From the NCBI GenBank assembly GCA_000507305.1, contig DF241053.1:26991-90990 (forward strand): a stretch of 64,000 nt of DNA, in the 5' to 3' direction. Under the pieces are notes generated by a model. The model made no database searches, had not been told where the DNA came from, and saw nothing but the letters and a program-made list of their open reading frames with translations. Positions 43,501 to 53,400 of this stretch are shown piece after piece; position 1 is the stretch's first letter; every line of letters starts with the position of its first letter. Source of the DNA: Breviolum minutum Mf 1.05b.01 (lineage: Eukaryota; Sar; Dinophyceae; Suessiales; Symbiodiniaceae). The position numbers and the translations under genes are program-made.

Positions 43501-43710
43501 GAAAAACATATTGCTTTTTTCCAAGACTTCAACATTATGTGTTATTTTTCGATAGAAAGGGGCTTCCCCTTTGCGTTCTCACTAGCTATTTAGTCTAAGG
43601 TTCCTATAAATCCTACCTCCAACAAACCATGGAGATCCCTTGATTTGTGGCGTGATGTTTGAAAACAAAATGAAGCTTCGAGCCAATGAAGTCGCAGAAA
43701 TTGAAATCTA
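31100..43710 (-). CDS. PPR-repeat protein gene region (multi-exon)
   Basis: On the minus strand several exons carry degenerate pentatricopeptide repeats (36664-36933, 36044-36426, 38936-39061, 40516-40644, 33228-33368, 32106-32213, 31075-31199). Each shows the helix A/B pattern with a conserved W-K/Q-x-x-x-x-L-L in helix B. In the family these helices form a superhelix that binds single-stranded RNA, usually in plastids or mitochondria, for editing, splicing or stability; dinoflagellates have many. Exon phases agree for 36933-36664 to 36426-36044. Other joins are not proven, so two or more PPR genes in tandem are possible. The first exon and any transit peptide are not identified. Candidates are 43617-43710 and 41718-41845. 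Confidence 0.6.
31506..31557. repeat. (GAT)n microsatellite
   Basis: About 12 GAT/ATG units with GATCAT ends. Second tract of the same type in the window. Confidence 0.93.
32106..32213 (-). CDS. PPR exon
   Basis: ATCCTGGCAG acceptor and GTACCT donor. The frame reads SVLHILAGVAKWKRALQLLE, a full helix A-turn-helix B of a PPR. Confidence 0.6.
32427..32466. repeat. Alternating TA tract
   Basis: TA dinucleotide runs broken by CACG and TTA. Confidence 0.8.
32596..32720 (-). CDS. Coding-like exon, unknown role
   Basis: CCTTGAG acceptor and GTCAAA donor. The frame reads TKPLVCVGEENELGVHFSPP and then NGKLASHWQRKDC. No PPR signature. It lies between PPR exons on the same strand. Confidence 0.48.
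32910..33089 (-). CDS. Coding-like segment, basic helical, ends in TGA
   Basis: 60 codons from a Met to TGA (32912-32910), containing KRLERTLNTWQRARKGKDTT and CLTEILEGMRRA. It could be a C-terminal exon or a pseudogene piece: the same frame continues past the stop and has another stop upstream. No family was recognised. Confidence 0.4.
   Translation of the reverse strand: MIYWASQKCERLESFVSKRLERTLNTWQRARKGKDTTFNGRTSTFGECLTEILEGMRRA
33228..33368 (-). CDS. PPR-like exon
   Basis: TATATAAG acceptor and GTGGAA donor, 47 codons in phase 0. Contains GYGAIISACRAQWPLTLFLL, a helix A/B pair ending GIRPGN, as in PPRs. A second frame is partly open over the same bases. Confidence 0.5.
33541..33641. repeat. 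Family A element, diverged
   Basis: TTTGGTGGTTGAACCAACCC ... TGTTTGAAATCACCACCTAG. Confidence 0.75.
33645..34490. other. No supported gene
   Basis: Contains a loose inverted repeat (TTGGCAAGTATTCAGTTCAG to CCAACTTACCAACAAG, about 34130-34225). I see no exon. Confidence 0.4.
34691..34795. repeat. Family C inverted-repeat element
   Basis: TACACCCTGGAAGATTAACA and TGTTAATCTTCCAGGGTGTA termini, a near-perfect 20-bp inverted repeat. Confidence 0.85.
35098..35218. mobile_element. Family B MITE, partly diverged
   Basis: CTGCTGATGGAAGAAATCCC at the left and TTCTGAACCATCAACAGTAT at the right; TAAAACCCTGTAAATAATGG in the loop. Confidence 0.7.
35280..35391. repeat. Family C inverted-repeat element
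   Basis: CACTCCCCAAAACTAACATA at the left and GCTGTTAGTTTCAGGGTCCC at the right, with CAACCATCCATTTTCAGGTG. Confidence 0.72.
35855..35959. mobile_element. Family B MITE (TA-flanked), near-consensus
   Basis: TACTGTTGATGGAGGAAATC and GATTTCTTCCATCAACAGTA. GTATAAAACCCTGTAAATAA and GGGATAAACCACCTATCAAC in the loop. Confidence 0.9.
36044..36426 (-). CDS. PPR exon (127 codons)
   Basis: TTTTCTCCAG acceptor and a GTGAGA donor. At least three PPR units are visible: around ALSTTMTSTVKVGRWNIAFS, LLATFLRVCRAGHLWQLGLF and YNASISMCADAGQWLIALNL. Begins in phase 0, matching the previous exon (36664-36933) across a 237-bp GT-AG intron. Same-strand frame runs on past the donor to TGA. Confidence 0.78.
36664..36933 (-). 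CDS. PPR exon (90 codons)
   Basis: CCTCACCAG acceptor and GTTGGT donor enclose exactly 90 codons, phase 0/0. Contains VTFTSLLGFQNDSTAWIRAL and HLWNAIIGDVSASGHWRLSF, two PPR units. A family B MITE (36994-37094) lies 60 bp upstream in the preceding intron. Confidence 0.78.
36994..37094. mobile_element. Family B MITE in a PPR-gene intron
   Basis: CGGAAGAAATCCTGCACCAC at the left, GTGCAGGATTTCTTCCATCA ACAGTA at the right. The left outermost bases are diverged. Confidence 0.82.
37893..37963 (-). CDS. Coding-like exon between PPR exons
   Basis: CTTGATAG acceptor and GTAAAG donor. The frame reads CCQAEFDDLMLAPFFGRVI. No domain was recognised. Confidence 0.4.
38059..38157. repeat. Family A element, near-consensus
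   Basis: CTAGTTGGTGGTTTCAACCC ... ATGTGAAACCACCACCTAG. Confidence 0.92.
38446..38599 (-). CDS. Coding-like exon between PPR exons
   Basis: AATTTGAAG acceptor and GTGTTA donor. Frame contains YVFVHVYLHGFVEHGDGGTF and VNLATIMKFKRLI. Another frame is open too. No domain was recognised. Confidence 0.42.
38680..38699. repeat. Alternating TA tract
   Basis: About ten AT units. Confidence 0.8.
38769..38910. repeat. Family D inverted-repeat element in an intron
   Basis: CTACAAGGTGGGCCCCTAAT and GGTAGGGGTGCCCACCTTGT termini. It begins 26 bp inside the intron that follows the PPR exon at 38936-39061. Confidence 0.88.
38936..39061 (-). CDS. PPR exon (42 codons)
   Basis: TTTTTAAG acceptor and GTGCAG donor, exactly 42 codons, phase 0/0. 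Reads ITFNSTLRACTRASRWKMSL then QILEMLQV, a complete PPR unit followed by the typical Q-P after helix B. Confidence 0.72.
39590..39688. repeat. Family A element
   Basis: CTAGGTGGTGGTTTCGACCC ... TGTTTGAAACCACCACCTAG. It lies 45 bp inside the intron after the exon at 39734-39890. Confidence 0.9.
39734..39890 (-). CDS. Coding-like exon (52 codons)
   Basis: TATACTGAG acceptor and GTAAAG donor. The frame contains ESAHTYIEEGLLVRSRCFFS and DTSHRMLTRLLLETVAVPK. The second part may be a degenerate PPR helix, but that is not certain. Confidence 0.5.
40104..40238. repeat. Family D inverted-repeat element
   Basis: TACAAGATGGGCCCCTACCA and GTAGGGGCCCACTTTGTA termini. Confidence 0.88.
40516..40644 (-). 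CDS. PPR exon
   Basis: CCAATGTCAG acceptor. The frame reads WNLAIASAAKTARWKRAITL and then LQPDTHLN, a clear PPR unit with the P-D start of the next one. The donor is GA at this border or GT four bases later; phase with the next exon is unresolved. Confidence 0.65.
40893..40995. repeat. Family G element, diverged
   Basis: CCCAAACAATCAATCTATGG, TATATAACATATACCGACAT and CAAAATGTAGGTACAAAGAC. Confidence 0.5.
41077..41181. repeat. Family C inverted-repeat element, near-consensus
   Basis: TACCCTCCCTGAAACTAACA and TGTTAGTTTTAGGGAGGGTA termini; CAACCATCCATTTTCAGGGG inside. Confidence 0.9.
41521..41620. repeat. Family A element
   Basis: CTAGTTGGTGGTTTCAACCC ... ATATTTGAAACCACCACCTA G. It lies in the intron downstream of the exon at 41718-41845. 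Confidence 0.92.
41718..41845 (-). CDS. Coding-like exon (42 codons)
   Basis: TATATTGAG acceptor and GTCAAA donor. Contains LSPILDCFELLDDWEFSIRF and KPTHASNNQDE. Upstream of the PPR exons on the same strand, so it may be their 5' part. No domain was recognised. Confidence 0.52.
42005..42151 (-). CDS. Possible exon(s)
   Basis: The minus frame reads GICSLKSYYLRDQE and continues NRIYVLTCLKFFANVRPPEL. A GT donor exists after LRDQE, so only the first part may be exon. Confidence 0.35.
42461..42568. repeat. Family C inverted-repeat element
   Basis: TACCCTCCCTGAAACTAACA and ATGTTCGTCTCAGGGAGGAT termini. Confidence 0.85.
42570..43350. other. No confidently supported gene
   Basis: A minus frame near 42880-42970 (RSNQERMDSIGDLCCFARLK) is weakly coding-like but competes with another frame. 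No repeat family was seen. Confidence 0.35.
43355..43457. repeat. Family A element
   Basis: CTAGTTGGTGGTTTCAACCC ... AAAAAACACCACCCAG. Confidence 0.85.
43617..43710 (-). CDS. Possible 5' exon of the PPR region
   Basis: GATTCTTAG acceptor, provided by a family I element, and GTAGGA donor. Two frames are open; one reads FLRLHWLEASFCFQTSRHKS. Confidence 0.35.
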
Positions 43711-43810
43711 CTAAGAATCCTTGGACCCTTCAATGGAAGGGTTTGAACCTTTATAGCAGGGGTCTGGGTCCTCAAAACAGCTACTTTTGAGGGGTCAGGA
43801 TTCTTAGGGT
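43709..43810. repeat. Family I inverted-repeat element
   Basis: TACTAAGAATCCTTGGACCC and GAGGGGTCAGGATTCTTAGG termini. Confidence 0.78.
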
Positions 43811-43924
43811 CTTGAAATTATCCTGAAAACTAACAGTGTCAATCTGCAAAATGGATGGTTGGAATACTATACTTTCCTTTTGGGATAGCCTATTTTCAGG
43901 TTCCATGTTAATTTTCAGGGGTTA
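43809..43924. repeat. Family C inverted-repeat element
   Basis: ATCCTGAAAACTAACAGTGT and CATGTTAATTTTCAGGGGTT, abutting the family I element. Confidence 0.7.
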
Positions 43925-44094
43925 AATCTAAAGTTTGGTATCAACAACAAACCTACCAAATATCATATCAATTCTGCAAACAAGCTTCTTCTAAAAAAAT
44001 TGTTTTCACTGCAACGTGAGGATTTTGTGGATCAACAGCATCATCATATCCTAGCAATTTGACAGGCTACATTTCTGACAAGATCAACATGCTC

Positions 44095-44400
44095 TCAAAT
44101 TCCAATTCCTCCTCTTTTTGTCACACAATGCCTAGAGGTTTTGTCAACACCCTTGAGTGTCGCAACTGCTTGACGTACTGCAGCTTTGGCAGAACAATAG
44201 CAACCTAAAAAACTACTTTGACACCAAAAATCCCCAGCAATTATCAATCGCCCATGCTGGAAACTTCCAGGTTCTTTCAACCTAAAATCACAAGGAAGAC
44301 TTTCCAGAGGCTGTACCATTTGACAAACCTTCCAATCAATGATCTTGGAATCAATCAACAAACCTTCTAATTGTGCCTTCGGCAGACCAATCCTTGGCAT
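44095..44400 (-). CDS. Renalase-like exon 11 (C-terminus)
   Basis: After ACACCAG, 101 codons and TGA (44097-44095). Contains GRLIIAGDFWCQSSFLGCYC and SAKAAVRQAVATL, the conserved glycine-rich FAD-contact end of the fold, then a basic tail. Preceding residues include WKVCQMVQP, the usual K-W-R-x-S-x-V position in diverged form. Confidence 0.85.
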   Translation of the reverse strand: MPRIGLPKAQLEGLLIDSKIIDWKVCQMVQPLESLPCDFRLKEPGSFQHGRLIIAGDFWCQSSFLGCYCSAKAAVRQAVATLKGVDKTSRHCVTKRGGIGI

Positions 44401-47400
44401 CTGGTGTTTCGATGGTTCCCTCAACAATCAAGGAGCCCTTGTGGGGTTGGAGGGTCGTATAGTTTTCACCAGCGATCGATAATGGTAAATTGCTGGGATT
44501 GAAACTTAGGGGAGGGCCCCCGATTCGAATCCCAAAGCACCAACCGGCCCCAAACCACCAATTTACTATTACTTGGATGTCCCAGGAAGTTAGTAAATGG
44601 TTAGTAAATAGGTTGTAACCTAACTATAAATGGGAATAAATGGGATATATTGGGGTTATATCCCACTTACTAACCATTTACTAACTTCCTGGGACATCCA
44701 AGTAGTTGATTTCAGCCCCAAAAGGTACAAAACCACAAGAAAATGCAACCAAAATCACAAAGGAATCCATCAGCACACACAAATCAACAATGAGCCCTGA
44801 ATCCGTGGGGTTGGAGGGTCGCATAATTTTTCAATCCCTTAGTAAAAGCAACAAACAAAAGAATCACCACCAATTTACCTTTAGTTGATTTCAGTCCCAA
44901 AAGGTACAAAAACCCACAAAGAAAATGCAACCAAAATCACAAAAGCATCCATCAGCACACACAAATCATCACTCCAAGACTCACTCGACTTATTCCATTC
45001 AAAGCTGCATCGATCGGATCTTCCCATTGAACTTCACAAGTAGAGTGCACGACGACTTCGATGGGATCACCATAAGAAATTGGACCACGTTTCACCTGCT
45101 TGGTGGTTTTTCACCAACCCAGTTGCAAAAATATTATAAATGGGGTGAACCATCCCTTGGATATGGGAAAATGGTTGGGTAAGCAACGATAACTGGTTGG
45201 TGGTTTTTCACTAACCCAATTGAAAAATATGTCAAAAGTCAAAATGGATGAAAATCTTCGCCAAATTTCGGGTAGTGAAAATCACAAAAATATTTGAGTT
45301 GCCACCACCCAGGTTCACATTCTGATAGGCCACCAGATGCACAGAGCTATTTGGATCATCCACATCAAGTGATACTTCCAGAAAATCTTTGAAAGCTTCA
45401 TGGACCTCAGGTGAGGTTCCCGAAAAAAAACCTGGCCTCACTTTCCATTGAAATCCTGGTTGGTTTATAGGGATCCTTATAATGGTTTATTAATAATCCC
45501 CCTATACCTGGGTAGTGTAATCCCCTATATACCGTAAACAACCAGGGTTTTTTTCATGAACCTCAGGTGAAGCATCGCGACTGTTCAAAACACTCCCAAA
45601 TGATAGGCTTGACATGAAATACATTGAAATACTGGGTGGGTAATATAGGTTAATAGGAATCCTTATCTCTCATGAGTTTGAAATTATAATCTCTACATAA
45701 CTGGGTAGTTTTTTTTGTTGTCCCCTTAATACAACCAGGGTTTGTTTGGTCACCGCTGAGGTGCAGATTTTTTTCCACGGGGGAGATCTGTGGTGGGTGA
45801 AAACCCTCCTCTTTTTTCAGATTTTAGTGGAAGACTTAAGGAAATCAACCAAAAATCTGAGATCCAGATATAAATAAAACATCCTGAAGTATGATGACAT
45901 CATCAGGAAATCCTGCTTGGTTCAATGCAGATTTCGTAAGAGTGGGGAATCTGGAGGTTGTAGTTACAGTTGGAAGTCGGATCCGAATACTTCAATCAAC
46001 CAAGCGGGATTTGTTGTTCTTCGTATTTCAGGTGTATTTTTGTTCAAGTCTCTGGTGCTGGCAATACATTTGGTTTTAAAAGCAAAGGCAATGATGAAGG
46101 GAAGTGCAAAGAAACACTTCATCAAGAAACAAAACTCCAAACGCTAAGCCGCTAAGTGTTCCTTTTTTGGCAACTCATTTACAAAAATTCACATCAACTG
46201 GCAATTCATCTCTCCCAAGGACGGCTGAAAACTGGAAACATGTGTTTTTTTTCGTTTCGTTGGGTCCGGAAGTTTTTGGGTCAAAGGTTTGGGTCGCCTT
46301 TCCCCCCCGTTGGCGGTCCGCCCCAGATGCAATGGGAAAAACGGTGTGATCCAAACTCACTGCGACAGCCATACGTTGATCATAGCGGATTTGCTGTAAA
46401 GCCTGGAGAATGTCTGGTCAACCGGGCCCCCGGTGTTAACGTTAAGCCACCCGCTTCAGAAAGGGGGTTCATAAGGGCCGTTATTAAGGAAAACCAATGG
46501 TTATAGGGGCCTTATTTCTGGGGGTATCATTAGGGGGTGGTGTAGTAGGTTGACTAGCCATGAATTTGTGAGTGCATAACCAATTGAAAAATGATGAGAT
46601 TTCCCGGATTTGATGGAATATCTGGCTGCCGTATCTGGCTGGATTTCCTGTGAAGATTGGTTGGTTTGGAACCACGGAACCCAAAGTCATGAAGGTTTGG
46701 TTCAGATGTTTCTCCTTTTCAAATGGGTGATTTTCAGGTTCCGCATGATTTTTCCGGGGTGTGTTGAACATATAGGTCCGAAGTAAACAGAAGACAAGAC
46801 ACAAATTCTAAACTGGCGATTGGGTTTGACCTCCGATTTCAGAAATTCTCCAAATTGATCTTACCTGCAAAGTTCAATCTTCAAACATGATAAACAACTG
46901 TCTTTTTAATGACGTTTTGTGGCATTATCATATTTTGTAAACAAATTTCCTTACATGTTTCCAACAGTGAAGAATGTTGCAACCACCTTTTTGGCTGTTG
47001 CAAGCAACTTGGGGGAACTCTTGCAGGGATTTTTGGCTCCGTTGCCATTGTTGATTACCTATCACTGATTAAAAATAGACAAGGGCACCGTCAAAAAAAC
47101 TTGATTGCATTTTTCAAACAAAAAAAAACAGCACAACTTGAACCTTTAACTAGTTGGTGGTTGAACCAACCCCTTTAGAAAATATGTCCATCAAATTGGA
47201 TCATCTTCCGCAAATTTCGGGGTGAACATATAAAAATATTTGAGTTGCCACCACCCCGTCAACAAGAATTTGTGGGCACAAAAATGCTCTTCTTTGACCA
47301 AAACAAAAACAAATGTCTGGGCACCCTAAAACTTCACCCCAATTTCTTTGGATCCAGCCCAACATGCCCAACTGTCGGTCGTCGAGTCGTCGTCGAATGG

Positions 47401-50400
47401 TCGTCGATGAGTCGTCGTCGATGCGCCTCCTTCACTTCCACGGGCAAAGTGGGCACCACACGCAAGACCTCCGCTGATGGCACTGCCAAGATCACCAATG
47501 GCGCCTGTTCGGAGGAGGATTTTTTGGGGATTTTTGGGGCAGGTAGGAATCTGCCGTGATGAAAAGTCTCGTGGCTCAAATCCTCCATTTGTCTCAAAGT
47601 AAAACATGTAAAAATCGCAGTGCAAGTATTGAAAATACAAAAAGCAAACGGATGCAAAGACTCATATGTTTATATCTTAACATATCTTAACTACTTACTT
47701 GCTTCCAAAAGATCTAGGAAATAGTCTTCATCCTCTCGTGACTTGAGATATAAAAGCACATGTCAAATCTGTTCCCACCAGTTATTACCAAACAAACTTG
47801 CAGGTTGTTTCACCAACAATCCTTACAACGAATCTCTGAACTTCCACTCGTTTCCATACTGTTGATGGAAGGAATCCTGCACCAGTTGATATGGAAAACA
47901 TCCCATAGATAACATGTGGTTAGCCGGATTTCTTCCATCAACAATACCACCACCTTGAGATTCTCCCTTGTTGCCAACCTCCTTGACCCACAAGCCAACC
48001 ATCACACCTGCCTTACATCTCATCTCATCACATCTCAATGTCACAGAATCCACCTCCGTGGCCACATGATCTACCCGACGCGTCAGGTGAAGTGTGGCGT
48101 TGCCAGTGGAAAGGTAGTGCTGCAGTAAGGAAGTGAAAGGTCGTTGACACCAATAATGGGCCCAAAGACCTTGATATTTCATGCGCTCCTGGCATTTTTT
48201 GACGAAAAAAGGCCCATACCTCCCCAGGACTTTTTGGAATCTTTTCCAGTTTTCAAGAGATGATCAAAATCCATCGTGAAAACTTTGGAGGCATCGTGTA
48301 TCAGTTGTCTCAGATTTTAGGCTCTTGAAAATGGGAGGAAGGTTGGCTGTGACGATTTTTGGCATGCCTTCATTTTGGCGCATGCATCATTGGGGTGTGA
48401 TTAGTTATCAGTGCCAGTGCTGGGCCCCGGGCACCTGAACCAACCTTAAACCAACTGTTCGAAACCAAATACATTGAATCCAAGTCAACTAGCTGGTGGT
48501 TGAAGTAACTAACGTAACTAACCCATCTTGAAAAATCTATGCGCAACGTCAACATTGGATATCATGAAACCCCAAGCTTCGGGGTGGGAAAAAAAAACAC
48601 ATACCCATTGGATCCATGGGACTGGTAATGTTTAACAGTTTAACAACATTTACCATCAACATCAACCACATGCCGGTAAAATATACCAGTCCCATGGATC
48701 CGTAATGGGAGATTGAAGAAAAAAACACCATCTCCTTATTCATGTGTTGTAAAAACTCCGTTTTTTCTCTTACCTTTTAGCTGGCAGAGTTTTCCACAAG
48801 TTGAGTTGAACACTATCCAAGTTCTACCAGGAATAGCCTCTGATCAGAGTTTGACGGGCTTCACAAACACCTACCAACCAACTTCAAATTGAGCAACGAA
48901 AAAAACCTGGCCTTACTTTCCATTGAATCCTGGCTGTTTAATAGGGATCACTTATAAATTACAATCCCCATATAACTGGGTGGTATAATTCCGTATATAC
49001 ACTTAACAACCAGAGCTTTTTTTCACTGCTCAGTTGGTGATCGCCTTCAACATCCAAACCGGCTCCTTCCTTTTCATGATGGTATTTCAAACAAGTAATC
49101 TCTCTAGCTCATTTGCTTTTAAACAACCACCAATCCTATTATTAATCAAAAGACATGTTTGAAGGCACCCCCAAAAAGAACTGTTGCTTTTCCCCATCCT
49201 CTGTATCTGCCAACTCTTCCTCTCTTGCGAGACGCAAATATTTCTCCTTCCCGGTTGGTTAACCTCCCTCCGACCCATGCGGAAACATCCCAAACACTCA
49301 AGTATATGGCATATTTACCCTCCAGGGAATTAACATATCCCACCTTGGGAAAAGGAAAATCATCTTCAAAATGCCATTTTTGGGGGATATGTTAGTTTCC
49401 TGGAGGGTATTTTACCCACATCTACCATAATACAAAATCTATACTATCTGTAGGTAAACATATCATACCTTGAGTGTTTTGAGGCAAAAAAATCTGAAGA
49501 ATTCACCGACCTTCAGGGAGAAGGCCTTATCTTTTGGGAGATTTCCCTGGACTAGGGTAGTGATGTGGGTGGTGAGGTAATGAAATCCACCTGAAGTAAA
49601 GGATTGTTAGGGGAAAGCGGGATGTAAGTTGCTTGTGATATACAGCTCGTAGCTATTTTGTGGAACACGTTTTCATAAGATGTACATACTTACAAATGAA
49701 TGATTACATGTATAATGAATATATACACGTACATAAATTTGCACGTACATATATGTAGATAAATACACTATTTAAAACAATATTCAACCAAGTTTGCGGA
49801 ATGGATGAATTGATGACCCAATTTGAGAAGTAACATCTTTTAGGTTCCTAAATTCCATAGTCACTCTACTGGGATGTCCCGTTGGAAGTTGGGATCAATG
49901 GTTAGGATCAACGGGTTATTTCACCTACCTATAAATGGGATATATTGGGGTTATAACCCACTGATCCTAACCTTTTACTAACTTTCTGGGACATCCAAGC
50001 AGTGACAGTTTTTCCGTCTGGGAAAAAAAGCTGCTACAGCTATGATGTATTTGCTGCAACAAAAAACCTCACCCAATCTCATACTCCCTTCCAATACCCA
50101 TAGGATCCATGTATGGTATATTTACCTACAGTTGGTTGATTTTGATGGTAAATGTAGGTAACTATACCATGTATGGATTCAATGGGATAAATATCAGACA
50201 AAAACACAGGAAACGATTCACGCAGATTCCAATCAAATCACACAACGGGCCCCCCAAAAAAACAAGGAAAACCCTCTCCTTCACTAATCCTTGCACTTCC
50301 TCCCAAGCATCACAAACATCAGCACTTTGCATTTGATGTCCATCTGCTCCAGCATTTGGATGGCCACCTTTTTTCCAAATGTGTGGATCTCCTTTGAAAC

Positions 50401-53400
50401 AACTTACATGCGCAGTTTACCAATGAACAACTAAATATTATGAACCTTCAATGCGTCTTCATATTTGGTGTAAAGTCAGTTCCAAGAAAAGGTCAAACAT
50501 CATATGGCTATAGTTCTATAGTAAATAAACATCGCAATACCTTGCAAGGCGTCATCTCTGTTGGATGGCTTTTCAGCGATACACCGCATCAAGGATACTC
50601 CCATTCAAATCATCCAGAACATGAATAGCGAATCTACCAAAGTCAGCAACATCCACAAAGGTCTCACATCTGTATGTGTTTATTTGGGTGTTTCCCCAAA
50701 AATATGGGTACTGCAAAATGGATGGTTTATAATGGAAAACCCTATCAAAATGGATGATTTCGAGGGACCACTATTTTCGGAAACACCCATTTTCTCCGAA
50801 CACAACATGCCTCCTGCCACACTCCTCTCCCTCCACTAAGCTCACTTGATGAACTCAGGTACTATCGACTTCGATCACCGAGAGCACTTGAGCCCCCAAG
50901 TCACTATTCCGAAAGGCTGCACCAAAACGACCTGGGAACATCACACAGGAACCCACAGAAAACGTACCCAGCAGGTGGGGAATGATGACAATATGTTGTC
51001 CTGGCTGATGGTGTTTTTCTCAGGGATTTTTTCAGCATCTCAAGGGGTTTGGCCTCAATCCTAAGATCGATCTAGTTATTGGTGGGTTTTTTGCCCACCC
51101 ATTTTTGCGAAATATGGCGCAAGTCAAATTGGATCATGTGTTCCCCCTAAAATATCAGGGCAAACATACAAAATAAAAATAAAACGTTGAACAAAAACCA
51201 CCCACCATCCCAAGTCGCTAATCAAAAATGTCCCACGGATTCCGTTTACGGATGGGAGGTTCAGGGCATGACGGCATGACTCGTTGGAAGGTGTGGTTTC
51301 CCAACATCGAGGAAGGCGTTGGTTGTCTTTGCCCTCCTAGCTAACCCCACTGAAACGAACCCCCCCAATCAGAAATAAGGGCGAAGATTGAGGGGTTATT
51401 AGCCACCTGCTTGTCCCGAAAAATAAGGCCTTATTAAACCTTAGTTTCTGGTGGGGGTAGTTTGAATGGGTGTAGTTAGGTGGACCATGACCTCGGGATA
51501 CCTCCATCTATAAAAAACAGAGATGCAAATCATGGCTCCTCCGATAAAGATGGGAAGCTGGAAAATCCTCACGTCCAATAGGCAATATATACCGTACATT
51601 TTCAAATCCCCAGCATGTTATAGTTTTCCGGAATGAAAATCATCGATTTGAACACATTATAGCATCCCACGTATAGTAGGGTGTTCTTTTCGAAATCTGA
51701 AACTTCTTAAAGTTCGCACCCTTACCATCAAAGCAGGCTCCCCGCGAGAGTTTCTTTTCTTTCAAACCGAATCTTTGCAGCGGGTCCACGTTGACGGCCG
51801 CTGAAACAGTTCAAGCCTGACCTTTGCTCATTGAGCAAAAGGACGACGGTTTTTTCATGCTTTCACAAACTGGTTGGTGGTTTCAACCCATCTGAAAAAT
51901 ATGAGTCAAATTGGGAATCTTTCCGAAATAGGGGTGAAAATTAAAAATATTTGAAACCACCACCTAGAAAAGAATCAGGGCCGGCCATGGTTTTCCAAAA
52001 TGAGCTTCCAAACGGCCAAGCCCCCCAGAGAAGTGATGGGTCCGTGGTGGCATCAACTTGCGGCCTCATGTCAAGGTCTTCTTCTTACCTGGGTGAATCA
52101 CTGGGGAATTTTTCGTTGGATTTTTTTTCCTGGGATCCCCAGAGAATGGGGGTCCCCTGGACCCCATACCACTCCCAGTCCAGAATCCCTAAAGATATGG
52201 GAATAGTATGGGAAAGGGTACCATTATTGGGGTTCCCTGGAATCACCTTTGATTTCTGTAAACAGCTGGACAAATTAAACCAAAGAACTCAACCTGAATT
52301 CAAAAAAACACCATGTGCAGAACTATCTGGGATTCCCTTTTTTTCATCTTTTTTTCCCTAGGATGCATGTATGTTATATATTTACCTACACCTACCATAA
52401 AAATCCAGGAAATTCACATAGGTATAACTATACCACTCATTGATCCCACGGAGATACCAAGAGCCACTTTTCCGCCTGAGAGATGCAAAAAATCACTGCA
52501 TGACTCATCACAATCTTGGCGGGCATATCTAAAGTTATTTTGACAACCCAAACTACCGTAACTACCGTGATTTTTGGTGGGGTCCAACTAGAAGTCGTTT
52601 ATCCTGCCATAAAAGTCAATGAATTTTCGGTCAATACCAATCCATGTTGGTGGTTTCAACCTATTTCAAAAATATTAGCCAAATTGGATAGTTTCCCCAG
52701 GTATGGATGAAAATATAACACATATTTGAAATCGCCATCCAGATACACAGTGCACTTTCCACTCCTACTAGGCGAAAGGGCACCAACCAAGAGTTAACAA
52801 ATTCATAGGGGGATTTTTTTGATCCGCAAGTTACAACCACAAAAAACATCCATTCCTAGTTGGTGGTTTCAACCCATTTGAAACAATGTTAGTCAAATTG
52901 GATCATCTTCCCAAACAGGGATGAAAATAAGACATATTTGAAACCACCACCTAGAGAATCTTTGTCAAAGGTCACCAGGATTAAAAATTCATACCTCTCA
53001 AAAACTAAAAAAATCATGGTAACCCCTTTTCAACCAAACTGAAATTTCAAAAAACACAAAGACACAAAACCTATCCAAACACTTCGAACCCCCAAGAATA
53101 ATTACATAGACGCCGTCTTCAACAGCGTTTTTTTGACCCAGCCACCATAAATTAACTTAAAAAAAAACACCACCATTTTCAACCTCAACTCAACAGGGCT
53201 ATATTTCTAGGTACCACCCAGGTGGGTGCCACGAAAAATCTCTGGCTGGAGCCACGAAAAAAGGGCCCCTGGTTGGTTGGACGCAAAACTACCCAGTTAG
53301 TTATTTTGGGATTATTTCATAAACGATGACATAAGGATCCCAAAAAAAAACGAACCAGGATTTCGGAAAGGTGTATAGGAGCTTTTTTTGGTTTCGTGGC

